Part shown: positions 8,873-18,698 of the stretch, one piece after another
Layout: the number at the start of each line of letters is the position of its first letter
Numbering within the stretch: position 1 is the first letter of the stretch
DNA from: Achromobacter spanius
GTDB taxonomy: Bacteria > Pseudomonadota > Gammaproteobacteria > Burkholderiales > Burkholderiaceae_B
DNA: 64,000 nt
Direction of reading: 5' to 3'
NCBI RefSeq assembly: GCF_029637605.1
Contig: NZ_CP121261.1
Location: 3,162,001-3,226,000 of the forward strand
Notes under the pieces: generated by a model
What the model was told of the DNA's origin: nothing
The model's input: only the letters and a program-made list of their open reading frames with translations
Databases searched by the model: none
Position numbers and translations under genes: made by a program

Positions 8873-8933
8873 GTATTTTTTGCGCGATTCGAGTATCTTG
8901 TGCGTCTTCAATGACCTTTTCCAAGAAACCGCC

Positions 8934-9377
8934 ATGCCTATCGAAGCTTCCGACACCACTGCAAACCCCGCCCCCAGCGCGGACGCCTTTCTTCAGTTTT
9001 TGGTCAACCTGGTGAACAACGGCAGCCAGCTTGAAAGCATCGGCGTCACGTTGCAAATGGGCGGCATGCTGGTGTCGGGGTCGATTGTGTCGGGCGCGGA
9101 ATACTTCGACCGCTTCGCCGCCAGTTTCACGGGTTCACTAGATACGCTGGACGCCGACACGCGCGACGGCGTGCGCCGTTCGCTTGCGGAGCTGGGCGAT
9201 GTCTTCCGCGTGCCTCAACCCGCGGACCCGCTGCCCAATTACATCCACCTGGCCGACGCCTTGTTCTTCATGGCGGATGGCACGCCCGTTGCCGGACAGC
9301 CGACGCTGTGGCGCGGCCGTACCAGCTCGGTGGATGGCTTCATTCTGGGCCGCCTGCAATCCGAAGCCGCCAGCTAG
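8934..9377 (+). CDS. GvpU-like small protein, orphan
   Basis: Protein of 147 residues. The central segment from residue 20 (FLQFLVNLVNN, then IGVTLQMGGMLVSGSIVSG and AEYFDRFAASF) resembles gas-vesicle accessory protein GvpU, which is widely annotated outside gas-vesicle clusters. No other gvp gene is in the window, so a gas-vesicle role is unlikely. I chose the ATG at 8934, 61 bases after the lipoprotein; both may share a transcript. The stop codon TAG sits in a CTAG palindrome shared with the stop of the convergent EAL-like gene. Function unknown. Confidence 0.65.
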   Translation: MPIEASDTTANPAPSADAFLQFLVNLVNNGSQLESIGVTLQMGGMLVSGSIVSGAEYFDRFAASFTGSLDTLDADTRDGVRRSLAELGDVFRVPQPADPLPNYIHLADALFFMADGTPVAGQPTLWRGRTSSVDGFILGRLQSEAAS

Positions 9378-10183
9378 GCGTCTTCAACGCCGGCAAAGCG
9401 CGTGGTGGACGCATTGAACGACCGCCACGCGTTGCTGTCGGCTTGAAGCCAGATACCCAGGCATTCGGAACTGAGCGGCGCGGACAAGGCGCCGCCCCGG
9501 AAGAGAAGATCGCTGTGCAATCGCATCCAGGCGAAATCCCGGATGTCTTCCACGCCGCCCGCCACCACGTGCAAGTTGGCGCTCCAGGCACGTTCCATCA
9601 AGGTAAAGAAGCGGCCTTGCAACGCGCGGTTTTCGGATAAGCCAAGCGGGACCTGTACGTGCAGGCCGTCGGCACGCAAGGTGCCATGGCCGGATGTCTT
9701 GCTGCGGCTGGCGCTGGGTAGCAGGCGCGCCCGCAGACGGGCCTGGAATTCCGGATAGCGCGCCAGCACCTCGGCGTGGTCCGACAGCCGGTCCGTCAGG
9801 GGCAAGGTGAAGGTGATGCGCTTGGCGGGAATCAGCAATGGCGGGGCATCGTCGTAGCGCGCGTGCTTGTTGACCCACACCGAACTGTCCAGCAGGCCGA
9901 TGCCCAGCTCGCCGCACAGGCGTTCGGCCAGGTCGCCCTGGCCGCGCACATCCAGCGCGTGCTCGTAGGAAAGTTCAATGGGGGTTTTGAAGTGCTTGAA
10001 GAAGGCCACGCCGGCCAGCAAGCCCGCGCCCTGTCCAACGGGATTCAAGCCGCTCCAGGGAGACGGCCGACAACGGCCGATGACGGCGTATTCATGGACT
10101 TGACCCTGCGCCGTGAACACGGGCTGAAAGCGCAGCGTGATGGACTCTTCGGACAGAGCCCAGGAACGGGCGTCGTCTTTCAT
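9374..10183 (-). CDS. Degenerate EAL-domain protein, probably not a phosphodiesterase
   Basis: Protein of 269 residues that follows the EAL fold from end to end but has lost its catalytic signature. ITLRFQPVF aligns with the usual FQPI entry. The ExLxR position reads EYAVIGR. Near the end, VVAGGVEDIRDFAWMRL aligns with the family VVAEGVE segment but lacks its catalytic Glu, and the later Gln is replaced (SDLLFRGG). It would therefore be a dead EAL domain like E. coli YdiV, which works by protein binding. I chose the ATG at 10183; the longer open frame is non-family sequence. It diverges from the histidine kinase island across 348 bases and shares its CTAG stop with the GvpU-like gene. Confidence 0.7.
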   Translation of the reverse strand: MKDDARSWALSEESITLRFQPVFTAQGQVHEYAVIGRCRPSPWSGLNPVGQGAGLLAGVAFFKHFKTPIELSYEHALDVRGQGDLAERLCGELGIGLLDSSVWVNKHARYDDAPPLLIPAKRITFTLPLTDRLSDHAEVLARYPEFQARLRARLLPSASRSKTSGHGTLRADGLHVQVPLGLSENRALQGRFFTLMERAWSANLHVVAGGVEDIRDFAWMRLHSDLLFRGGALSAPLSSECLGIWLQADSNAWRSFNASTTRFAGVEDA

Positions 10184-10531
10184 GGCGTGACCCGAAGGTT
10201 GAGGTGCGCAGGAGGGCGGATCCGGGTCAATATCATGCTGTTCTCGATTAACGTCTGGCCGCCGTGGCGACGCAAGCCGCGCGGCGTGTGAACCCGCCGC
10301 GCTGCAGCATCTTGGCGAATCCGGTATCTCACGAATAGTGCCCAACGCCGTCAGCCAAAAGAACAAGAAATTTCTTAAATCCCTTGCTCGGCCGACCCTC
10401 CATGACATGGCATTCCCCGCCGCTTGCGGACGACAATCGGGGACCACATCTGGGGGTGGGATTCACCCGTTTTTACGCTGCATCCCACTTTGAGATTCTT
10501 CTTATTCTCTGGGTAAGCAGGTGTTTCTACC
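10184..10531. promoter_or_regulatory. Divergent intergenic region before the signalling island
   Basis: No gene fits here. It contains a perfect 12-bp palindrome AAGAAATTTCTT at 10365-10376 and a weak 5-bp hairpin (GGGTG/CACCC, 10454-10468) followed by five T, about 58 bases before the kinase start. The first is a possible operator for either flanking gene; the second could act as a weak attenuator. No promoter could be assigned with confidence. Confidence 0.4.
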
Positions 10532-13366
10532 ATGCGTCAAATGCTGGTAGAAGACCATGGCGCTCCCGCCCTAGAACCCCAGGCCGCGCCGCGCGCCGCC
10601 TCATTGTTGCTGCACTTTCTTGCAGTGGCTCTGCTCGTCTGCATTGCAGCTGGCGCCACCCTTTACCTGTATTGGGCGTTCAGCAACGTGGTGTCCAACT
10701 ACCGGCGCCACATGAATGCCGCGGCCTACGAAGCGCAACACTTCTTCGACCAGCGCGAATCCCTTTTGCGTTCCATCTCCGCATCCGCGGTACGCAACAC
10801 CAATCAGGATCCCATCAGCAGAACCCCCACCCATTTCGGCAAAACAGGCCAGGTGGAAGTGTTGCCGCTGCAGGAAGGCCCGGACGCCTACGATTGGGCG
10901 CTGGTGCTGACCCCACGTGACTTGCGCCGCATTGCCCAAGCCAACACCCGCATCGTCTACAGCGCGCTGCGCCACGCCAGTACCGTGCCCGTGGGCTCGC
11001 ATGACCAGCCCACCTCGCCGGGCATTCCCCCCTCCATACAGCAATGGCTCGCCCTGACCCTGGCCGACGTGCAGACTCGCGCGCCCACCAAGGGCCTGCC
11101 TCCCATCGTTTGGCTGCATCCGCCGCACGACACCGTCAAGCGCCTGTTCCTTTTCACGCCCCTGGATGCCGTGCACCCGGAGGCTGCCTGGATCGGCCTG
11201 GAAGTCCATGGCGTGGAATCCGCCATCAGCGCGCCACGCTCGGGCGCGGGCGACTACGTTCTGTTCGATGAGAAGAGCCGGCCGGTGCTGCGCAGCGCCG
11301 GCGCGGATACGGCCAACCAGGCCTTGCCGCACACCACGCGAGAAGATGCATTCGGCTTGCAGGGCCAGGGCTGGCTGCCCAACTACCTGGTACTGAGCAA
11401 GTCCGTCGGCGAAGATGGCTGGCGGCTGGTCTACTACGCGCCGATGGCGCACGTGTTGCGCGACAACGCGCTGGCCTTCCAGACGGCGGCCATCGCGTCC
11501 TTGTTGCTGATCATCACGGTCCTCTTGCGGGTGCGCTACATCCGCCGGCGCCTGGTGCTGCCCGCGCTGCGCCAATACGAGGCGCTGGCCGACAGCGTGT
11601 CGCTCAACCGCAAGCTGATCGAAGTGGCCCCTGTGGGCTTGTGCCTGTTGCGGCGCTCGGACCGCGCGGTCGTGCTGTCCAACGACATGGCGCGCCGCTG
11701 GTTCCAGGGCACGCCGGGCTGGCGCACCGACATCCTGTCATCCCACGGCGACGAGGCCGGCCGCGAACACCGGCTCAACGATGGCCGCACCGCGTACCTG
11801 AGCTTTGCCCCCACCACCTACCGTGGCGAAGCGGTGGTGCTGTGCGGCATCAGCGACATTTCCGCGTTGAAACGGATCGAGCAATCCTTGTTGCAGGCCA
11901 AGCGCGACGCCGAAGCCGCCAACCAGGCCAAGACGGTGTTCCTGACCACCATGAGCCACGAGATCCGCACGCCGCTCTACGGCATTCTCGGTACGCTTGA
12001 ACTGTTCTCACTGACCCGCGTGAGCGGCCAGCAGGCGCAGTACCTTGAAACCATCCAGCAGTCGTCGGCCACGCTGTTGCGCACCATTAACGACACGCTG
12101 GATTTGTCCCGGATCGAGGCCGGCCACACCGTGCTCGAACGCGCGCCGTTTTCCCCCGTTGAACTCTTGAACAATGTCGTGGCCAGCTTCGCGGCGCGCG
12201 CACACGCCAAAGGCGTGCGCAGCTATGCCGTGGCCAACCCGGATACCCCCCTGGCCGTGATTGGCGACGCCACGCGCATCCGCCAGATTCTCGACAACCT
12301 GGCCAACAACGCCATCAAGTTCACCGATTCCGGGCAGATCGTGTTGCGCCTGAAGGTCAACAGCCGCAACCGTGACAGCGTCGACCTGTGTTTCCAGATT
12401 GCCGACACCGGCTCGGGCATCGCGCCGGAACATCAGGCCCGCTTGTTCGAGCCCTACTACCAGGTGGACGCCGACAACTGCGTGACGCTGCCTGGCACCG
12501 GCCTGGGCTTGTCGATCTGCCGAAGCCTGTCCGACATGATGAACGGCAGGCTCAACGCCGTCAGCGAACCCGGCCTGGGCACCAGCATCACCTTCGAGGT
12601 CCGCTTGCCGCTGGCGCCCGAAGCGCTTGAGACCGCGCCCCCCGAGCTCGACAACACGGTCGTCTACGTCCAAGGCGCGGTGCCGGAAATCGTTCACAAC
12701 CTGTGCGACTGGTTGCGGCGCTGGGGCGCCGTCGGGCTGCCCTACCCCGCCAACGGCGTGACGCCTGCCGAACCCGCGGTGTTGCTGCAGGCGTGGCCGC
12801 ATGCGCAGAAGATCGCCAACTGGATCGGCCCGCAGGTCATCGTCCACCCGCCGGGCCTGCGCCCCCGGGTCGAGGACAGCCACCGCAACTGGTTCGCCAG
12901 CGCCTACAGCCTGGTCGGCATCCACCACGCGGTGCGCCTGGCCCAGGGCGGCGCGGCGCGCAGCACGTCATTCGATCCCAAGGCAGCGCCTGAAGTGTTG
13001 GGCCTGAAGATATTGGTCACGGAAGACAACCCCATCAGCCAATTGATTCTGCGTGAACAGCTTGAGCACATGGGTTGCACCGTGGTGTTGGCCGGCAACG
13101 GCCAGGAAGCGTTGAACCTGCCCGACCTGATGCACTTCGACGCCGTGCTGACTGACCTGAACATGCCCCTGGTCGACGGCTACGAACTCACGCGCATTTT
13201 GCGAAAGCGCGGCTATGACAGGCCCGTTCTTGGGGTCACGGCCAACGCCTTTCCCGACGAGCAGCGGCGAGGCATGAGCGCGGGCATGACCAGCCTGCTG
13301 GTCAAGCCGCTGCCGCTGACCGTCCTGCGTCAAACGCTGCAAACGGTTAAAGAACTCCGGAGTTGA
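10532..13366 (+). CDS. Hybrid sensor histidine kinase without Hpt (kinase 1)
   Basis: Inner-membrane hybrid kinase of 944 residues. Order: membrane helix about 27-50, periplasmic sensor of some 270 residues with no recognisable fold, second helix about 317-335, PAS-like segment about 360-450, HisKA with [11 protein letters not shown] (phosphorylated His476), HATPase with DATRIRQIL and the TGSGIA and GTGLGLSI boxes, a pseudo-receiver-like segment from about 705, and a receiver at about 825-940 with phosphoacceptor Asp875 (TDLNMP) and the LVKPL lysine. There is no Hpt domain, so it needs an external one; kinase 2 has it. The PDE gene starts two bases after its stop. Confidence 0.92.
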   Translation: MRQMLVEDHGAPALEPQAAPRAASLLLHFLAVALLVCIAAGATLYLYWAFSNVVSNYRRHMNAAAYEAQHFFDQRESLLRSISASAVRNTNQDPISRTPTHFGKTGQVEVLPLQEGPDAYDWALVLTPRDLRRIAQANTRIVYSALRHASTVPVGSHDQPTSPGIPPSIQQWLALTLADVQTRAPTKGLPPIVWLHPPHDTVKRLFLFTPLDAVHPEAAWIGLEVHGVESAISAPRSGAGDYVLFDEKSRPVLRSAGADTANQALPHTTREDAFGLQGQGWLPNYLVLSKSVGEDGWRLVYYAPMAHVLRDNALAFQTAAIASLLLIITVLLRVRYIRRRLVLPALRQYEALADSVSLNRKLIEVAPVGLCLLRRSDRAVVLSNDMARRWFQGTPGWRTDILSSHGDEAGREHRLNDGRTAYLSFAPTTYRGEAVVLCGISDISALKRIEQSLLQAKRDAEAANQAKTVFLTTMSHEIRTPLYGILGTLELFSLTRVSGQQAQYLETIQQSSATLLRTINDTLDLSRIEAGHTVLERAPFSPVELLNNVVASFAARAHAKGVRSYAVANPDTPLAVIGDATRIRQILDNLANNAIKFTDSGQIVLRLKVNSRNRDSVDLCFQIADTGSGIAPEHQARLFEPYYQVDADNCVTLPGTGLGLSICRSLSDMMNGRLNAVSEPGLGTSITFEVRLPLAPEALETAPPELDNTVVYVQGAVPEIVHNLCDWLRRWGAVGLPYPANGVTPAEPAVLLQAWPHAQKIANWIGPQVIVHPPGLRPRVEDSHRNWFASAYSLVGIHHAVRLAQGGAARSTSFDPKAAPEVLGLKILVTEDNPISQLILREQLEHMGCTVVLAGNGQEALNLPDLMHFDAVLTDLNMPLVDGYELTRILRKRGYDRPVLGVTANAFPDEQRRGMSAGMTSLLVKPLPLTVLRQTLQTVKELRS

Positions 13367-13368
13367 CG

Positions 13369-14586
13369 ATGCTTTCCGTGTACAAGGTCTTGGTCCTGGA
13401 CGACCATGCGTTTCAATGCGCCCAAATGCGCAGCCTGTTCCTGGAGGCCGGCTTCGAGCACGTCGACATGGCGAATTCCGCGCACGAGGCGCTGGAGATG
13501 GTTCAGCTGCATTCCTACCAACTGGTGTTGATGGACCTCAACATGCCGGGCATGGACGGCGTGCAGTTCATCCACGAACTGGCCCGGCTGCAATGCAACC
13601 CGATGCTGGCGATCACCACGGCGTGTTCGCGCCGCATCATGAACAGCGTGAGCCTCATGGCCAAGGAAAAGGGCTTGTCCGTGATCGCGGCCCATACCAA
13701 GCCCGTCACGCGAGAACACGCGCTGGCCTTGGCCCGGCGGCTACGCAACGAAAAGCTGGACGGCGCGTTGCCGCAAACGCTACCTTTGCTGTCCACGCCC
13801 CTGTTTGACCGCCGCACGCTTGAAAAAGCCCTGGCCACCGGCCAGATCCAGGCGTGGTTCCAGCCCAAGAAGGCGCTGGCGACGGGCCATATCGTCGGGG
13901 CTGAAGCGCTGGCCCGCTGGCATCACCTTGAATTCGGTTTCATGCTGCCGGCCTCGTTCCTGGGTGCGGTGCGGCATCACGGGCTGGACCACGCCCTGCT
14001 CATCCGGATGCTGGACGACGCCCTGGCCGCCTATCTTGATTGGCGCCGCCTGGGGTTCAGGATGCCCGTATCAGTCAATCTGCCCACCCGCCTGCTGGAT
14101 CAACCTGACTTGCCCGACCAGCTTTACAATCTGGTCGCGCAGCGCGGTGTTCCCTTCGAAGATGTCACGTTCGAACTGCTGGAAGACGACACCACGTCGG
14201 TGCCCGGGCACTACTATATGGGCGCAAGCCGCTTGCGCTTGAAAGGCTTCGGTTTGGCGCAGGACGATTTCGGTAAAGGCTACAACTCGATGTACACCCT
14301 GATATCCACGCCGTTCACCGAACTCAAGATCGACCGCGCCTTTGTCAGCGGCGCCGCGGAAGATGGTGTGCGCGCCGCCGCCTTGCAGTCTTCCGTGCAA
14401 TTGGGCCGCCAATTGGGACTGCAAGTCACCGCCGAAGGGGTGGAAAACACGAAAGACCTGGAGTTCTTGCGCGAGATCGGCTGTGATTTCGCCCAAGGCT
14501 TCCTGATATCCGCTGCGGTCAACGCCCATGACTTCACCGATTTGCTGGCAGACGAACCCCGCCCGTACGCCACCCACCCGCTATAG
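13369..14586 (+). CDS. Response regulator with EAL output domain, likely c-di-GMP phosphodiesterase
   Basis: Protein of 405 residues: receiver domain 1-125 with phosphoacceptor Asp56 (LMDLNMPGMDG), then an EAL domain about 145-400. Key residues survive: EALAR, the Asn of VSVNLP, the Glu of FELLED, DDFGKGY (usual DDFGTGY), the Lys/Asp of LKIDRAF, Glu of AEGVEN and Gln of FAQGF. It is therefore probably active, unlike the divergent EAL-like neighbour. The ATG at 13369 has GGAG 6 bases upstream; a TTG at 13363 is possible. It lies between two hybrid kinases and resembles RocR-type regulators of c-di-GMP turnover. Confidence 0.92.
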   Translation: MLSVYKVLVLDDHAFQCAQMRSLFLEAGFEHVDMANSAHEALEMVQLHSYQLVLMDLNMPGMDGVQFIHELARLQCNPMLAITTACSRRIMNSVSLMAKEKGLSVIAAHTKPVTREHALALARRLRNEKLDGALPQTLPLLSTPLFDRRTLEKALATGQIQAWFQPKKALATGHIVGAEALARWHHLEFGFMLPASFLGAVRHHGLDHALLIRMLDDALAAYLDWRRLGFRMPVSVNLPTRLLDQPDLPDQLYNLVAQRGVPFEDVTFELLEDDTTSVPGHYYMGASRLRLKGFGLAQDDFGKGYNSMYTLISTPFTELKIDRAFVSGAAEDGVRAAALQSSVQLGRQLGLQVTAEGVENTKDLEFLREIGCDFAQGFLISAAVNAHDFTDLLADEPRPYATHPL

Positions 14587-14601
14587 GATCCTTACCCGCG
14601 T

Positions 14602-17600
14602 ATGCAGGAAACGCCGTTTAGCAGGATTGCACGTACCTCGCGCCGGCTGAATATCGCGCTGTTCGGCATTCTGCCCATCGCACTCATCATGATCGGCGCC
14701 CTGCTCTGGGGTGCTCAGCGCATCATCAAGCAGGAAGAAGACCGCTTGTTGATGGACTTTGCCGTTCTTGTTGGATACATCCACGAGCAAGAAGGCTTTC
14801 TGCTTCAGTTCCGCAAAGAGAACCAGCGCCTGGACGGGCGCGCGCCCATTGAGCACATCACGCTGTCCACGCCGCTGGATTCGACCCGGCCGGGCCTGCG
14901 CATCTATCGCGGGCAGCACGCGCTGGTGGCCATGCCGTTCTCGCTGTTCTGCAACTACCCGTCGGAATGCCCCGTGGCCAATAGCCCGGTGTCCGCCGCG
15001 GCGGGCTACTTCGCGGATTTCTACAGCACCTACTGGGCGAATTCCTACTTCCCGGCCGCCGCCGCTTTCCTGGTGAACCGCACGGACAGCCTGGGCATTG
15101 CCGTGCCGGCCATCAACGTCAAACCGGGCTATGGCGAGCCGCTCAGTGAAGACACCCTGCTGCTGGTCAACGACGCCGTGCGCACGCGACTGGCCCCGGC
15201 AACGGCCGACGCCCCCTCGGCGACGCCCTCGTCCGGCACGCCCGGCATCGCCGCGTCCGACGGACAGATCCTGTGGGTTTCTCCGCCCGGGCTGCCGGAT
15301 CGCATGATGGGGATGCTGCACGCGGGCTTTTCCGGCGCGGCATGGACCAACCGCGGCGGCGGTGAACCCGACGTCTACGTCGCCACGCTGCTCAGCCGCG
15401 CGCGCATCAACATCTACGACAGGGCCCTGCCTTCAATCCAATACGACGGCTTCTGGCTGACCCATCGCGACATCGGCCTGATGCTCGGCGAGGGGCCGCT
15501 GCCCACCGCCGGCCACAGCGGCCTGAGCGCCACGCGCGATGGCCTGATCCTGAAAGTGTCGGACCCGTCCAGCATCTGGACCGCGTACTACCGCGTCAGC
15601 TATCGCAATTTTTTCGAAGACAACCTCTGGCTGCCGATCACCGCCGCGCTGCTGTTGCTGCTGGGCCTTGCCGGCGGCATTGGCTACCAGCGCTGGTACA
15701 CCCGGCGCGTGATCGAGCCCGCGCAAAGCGCGCACCGCGACATCGCCGAAAGCGAAGAATTCAACCGCACCCTGATCCAGACCGCGCCCATCGCGCTTTG
15801 CGTGCTGGCGCGTGCACATGGCGACGTGCTGTTCGCCAACAGCCTGGCGCTGGAATGGTTGGGCGCCGCCACCGGCCAGGGCTTGCGCGATTCCCCCGCC
15901 GCCCGGCCGCTGCTGGACCAGGTGCTGACGGCCTCCGCGCCCGGCACCATCGAAACCTTCCACGCCGACGACGGCCGCCCCTTGTACGTGGCGTACTCGC
16001 CCACGCGCTACAAGAAGCAGGACGTGGTGCTGTGCGCGTTTGCGGACATCAGCGCTCGGGCCGAAATCGAACGCGCCCTGGCGCAGGCCAAACGCGACGC
16101 CGACAAGGCCAGCGAAGCAAAGTCCACCTTCCTGGCCACCATGAGCCATGAGATCCGCACGCCGCTGTATGGCGTACTGGGCACGCTGGAGCTCATGGGC
16201 ATGACCGAATTGAATGCCGAGCAGCGCCAGCATCTGGAGCGCATCCAGAATTCCTCGGTGATCCTGCTGCAATTGATCAGTGACATCCTGGACATCACCA
16301 AGATCGAATCCGGGCAACTGGCGCTGGAATCCAGCCAGTTCCGGCCGCGTGAGCTGGTCGAAAGCTGCGCGCGCTCATTCGCCGCGCTGGCCAGGCAGAA
16401 AGGCCTGCTGCTCTTTGCCTGCGTGGACGGGTCGGTGGCCCCATGGGTCGCGGGCGACGCCGTGCGCATCCGGCAGATTCTCAGCAACCTGCTCAGCAAC
16501 GCCATCAAGTTCACCGAGTCCGGCCATGTCATCGTGCGCCTGCACGGCGCTGACCGGCCCGACGGCACCCAAGTGCTGGCCTTGCAGGTGGTGGACACGG
16601 GCATCGGCATCGACAAGGAAGACCAGGCCCAGCTTTTCAGCCCCTTCTACCAGATCGACAGCGCCAGCCATACCGTGCGCGGCGCGGGCATCGGCCTGTC
16701 CATCTGCGCGCGGCTTGCCAAGCTGATGGATAGCCATATCCGCGTCACCAGCGAACTGGGCCTGGGCAGCAGCTTTTCGCTGGAGCTGGCCTTGCAACCG
16801 GCCGACGGCCCGCCCCTGGACGAGCCCGATCTGCACGGCATCCGTATCTATGTGCGCAGCCCGCACCGCGAACTGACCGACAACGTTTGCCAGTGGCTGA
16901 CCCGCTGGGGCGCCGACGCCCAGCGTGCGCCGGCCCCCCTGGGCCGGGGTGAACCCGACGACGTGTTGCTAGACATCCTGGGCCCCACCGACGCCGCGCC
17001 CGCCAATTGGGCGGGCCACTTCCTGGCGGCGGGCGACCCGCGCGAGTCAGCCGCCGGCGCGCCGGAACGTGTCGACGGGCATGACCTGGACAGCATCGGG
17101 TTCGGTATTTCGCGCCTGCTGCGCGGCGATCCGCCCGTGCCTGCCGCGCCCGCAGCCAACGCCCTGATGGATCCGCTGGACCTGCGCGTGCTGGTGGCCG
17201 AGGACAACCCCATCAACCAGGCCACGCTGCGCCACCAACTGGAACAACTGGGCTGCACCGTCACGGTGGCCGGCAACGGCGCGGATGCGCTGTCAATGTG
17301 GAACATGGCCACCTATGACGTGCTGCTGACCGACGTCAACATGCCCAAGATGAACGGCTACGAACTCACGGGCGAACTGCGCGCGCGCGGCTACGCCCAA
17401 CCCATCATCGGCGTTACCGCCAACGCCATGCGCGACGAGGAAGCACGCTGCATGGCCGCGGGCATGAATTCCTGGCTGGTCAAGCCGATTGAACTGAGCG
17501 CCTTGCGCCACCACCTGGGCGGCATCACGCGCGTGCGCGAAGCAGGGTCCGATGAGCCCGTGGCGTCCAATGTTCCGGAGGTGCTGGACGTGCAGGATCT

Positions 17601-17961
17601 ACCTGAAGTGCCGTACGTATCTAATGTGTCCGACGAGTCACCCCACGCGGACTTTCCGCCCGAGTCCACCGACTCCGCCCTCGAACCGCTGGTGCCAGAA
17701 AAATACCGCCGCCTGTTCCTGGACACCATGGACGCTGACCTGGCAAATCTTGACCAGGCGGTCACCCGCCGCGACGTGCCGGCCGCGCTGCAAACCATGC
17801 ATCGGATGCGGGGCGCCTTGGTCATGGTGAAAATGACAACCCTGTCATCGGACTTCCAGGCCGTTGAGGCCAAACTCAGGCGCGACGGCGGGGACGATGA
17901 GGTGTTTCAAGACGTGGTCAGGCTGACGCACGAGCTCAGGAACCTGCTGGCTCAAGTTTGA
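14602..17961 (+). CDS. Hybrid sensor histidine kinase with C-terminal Hpt (kinase 2)
   Basis: Inner-membrane protein of 1119 residues. Two helices (about 18-38 and 342-363) bracket a periplasmic sensor of about 300 residues. A PAS-like segment (about 390-480), HisKA with [11 protein letters not shown] (His516), HATPase, a pseudo-receiver-like stretch from about 745 (IRIYVRSP), a receiver (Asp911, TDVNMP) and a C-terminal Hpt with HRMRGALVM (His1067) follow. The order His-Asp-His makes it a complete relay that ends on an Hpt, ready to feed the RcsB-like regulator 13 bases downstream and perhaps the EAL regulator 15 bases upstream. Its kinase core strongly resembles kinase 1, suggesting duplication. 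Confidence 0.92.
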   Translation: MQETPFSRIARTSRRLNIALFGILPIALIMIGALLWGAQRIIKQEEDRLLMDFAVLVGYIHEQEGFLLQFRKENQRLDGRAPIEHITLSTPLDSTRPGLRIYRGQHALVAMPFSLFCNYPSECPVANSPVSAAAGYFADFYSTYWANSYFPAAAAFLVNRTDSLGIAVPAINVKPGYGEPLSEDTLLLVNDAVRTRLAPATADAPSATPSSGTPGIAASDGQILWVSPPGLPDRMMGMLHAGFSGAAWTNRGGGEPDVYVATLLSRARINIYDRALPSIQYDGFWLTHRDIGLMLGEGPLPTAGHSGLSATRDGLILKVSDPSSIWTAYYRVSYRNFFEDNLWLPITAALLLLLGLAGGIGYQRWYTRRVIEPAQSAHRDIAESEEFNRTLIQTAPIALCVLARAHGDVLFANSLALEWLGAATGQGLRDSPAARPLLDQVLTASAPGTIETFHADDGRPLYVAYSPTRYKKQDVVLCAFADISARAEIERALAQAKRDADKASEAKSTFLATMSHEIRTPLYGVLGTLELMGMTELNAEQRQHLERIQNSSVILLQLISDILDITKIESGQLALESSQFRPRELVESCARSFAALARQKGLLLFACVDGSVAPWVAGDAVRIRQILSNLLSNAIKFTESGHVIVRLHGADRPDGTQVLALQVVDTGIGIDKEDQAQLFSPFYQIDSASHTVRGAGIGLSICARLAKLMDSHIRVTSELGLGSSFSLELALQPADGPPLDEPDLHGIRIYVRSPHRELTDNVCQWLTRWGADAQRAPAPLGRGEPDDVLLDILGPTDAAPANWAGHFLAAGDPRESAAGAPERVDGHDLDSIGFGISRLLRGDPPVPAAPAANALMDPLDLRVLVAEDNPINQATLRHQLEQLGCTVTVAGNGADALSMWNMATYDVLLTDVNMPKMNGYELTGELRARGYAQPIIGVTANAMRDEEARCMAAGMNSWLVKPIELSALRHHLGGITRVREAGSDEPVASNVPEVLDVQDLPEVPYVSNVSDESPHADFPPESTDSALEPLVPEKYRRLFLDTMDADLANLDQAVTRRDVPAALQTMHRMRGALVMVKMTTLSSDFQAVEAKLRRDGGDDEVFQDVVRLTHELRNLLAQV

Positions 17962-17974
17962 GTCTTGGTACAGA

Positions 17975-18667
17975 ATGACCCCGACAACCTCCACGATCGC
18001 CCCCCGGCGCCCCCGAATGGAACGACTCCGAATAGTCCTCGCCGACGACCACCCGCTGGTCCTCGCGGGCATGCGCGATTTGCTGGAAAAAGACCTCAGC
18101 GTTGAAGTCACGGCGCTGCTGGCCAGCCCCACGGCCCTGGTCGAGCACTTGACCCACGACCTGCCGCACGTGGTCATCACCGACTACTCCATGCCCGGCG
18201 ACGAAACCTATGGCGACGGCATCCGCCTGGTCAAGTTCCTGACGCGGCGCTTCCCGAAAACGCAGGTGGTGGTGCTGACCATGGTGTCCAACCCCATGAT
18301 CATTTCCGCCCTGTACGACGCGGGCGTGGCCGCCGTGGTGCTCAAGCGCGACAACCTGGCGGAAATCGTCACGGCCCTGCACACGCTGCAAGCCGGCCGC
18401 AAGTACTATCCCCCGGGTTTCCAGCGTGATGGCACGGTGGATTCGCGCAGCAAATTCATCGGCGAACGCATCAACAGCCTGTCGCCCAAGGAATTCGAAG
18501 TGCTGCGCCACTTCATCCGTGGTGAATCCATGATGCAGGTGGCCGACACGCTCAAGCGCAGCGTCAAGACGGTCAGCGGCCAGAAGATATCCGCCATGCG
18601 CAAGCTGAACGTGCAGACCGACCAGGAACTGGTGGCGTTCTGTGTGGAAAGCGAAATTTTTCAATAG
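17975..18667 (+). CDS. RcsB-like response regulator with LuxR-type HTH
   Basis: DNA-binding regulator of up to 230 residues. The receiver closely follows RcsB, including VVITDYSMPGDETYGDGI and the RRFPKTQVVVLTM stretch; the C-terminal HTH opens with LSPKEFEVLRHF as in RcsB. Counting from the second ATG (18017, MERLRIVLADD) places the phosphoacceptor at Asp56, the same number as E. coli RcsB, so that start is a good alternative to 17975; neither has a clear ribosome site. It follows kinase 2 by 13 bases and is the presumed transcriptional output of the relay. It is closer to RcsB than to Bordetella BvgA. No RcsA partner is seen. Confidence 0.9.
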   Translation: MTPTTSTIAPRRPRMERLRIVLADDHPLVLAGMRDLLEKDLSVEVTALLASPTALVEHLTHDLPHVVITDYSMPGDETYGDGIRLVKFLTRRFPKTQVVVLTMVSNPMIISALYDAGVAAVVLKRDNLAEIVTALHTLQAGRKYYPPGFQRDGTVDSRSKFIGERINSLSPKEFEVLRHFIRGESMMQVADTLKRSVKTVSGQKISAMRKLNVQTDQELVAFCVESEIFQ

Positions 18668-18698
18668 GTTTTCAGTAGGTAACCCCCGAGACACCCGC

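Noticed and set aside
8934..9377. Gas-vesicle gene cluster
   Set aside because: Only a GvpU-like gene is present; no structural gvpA or other accessory gene is in the window.
10532..18667. bvgAS-type virulence system
   Set aside because: Neither kinase has the Venus flytrap sensor pair of BvgS, and the regulator follows RcsB, not BvgA.
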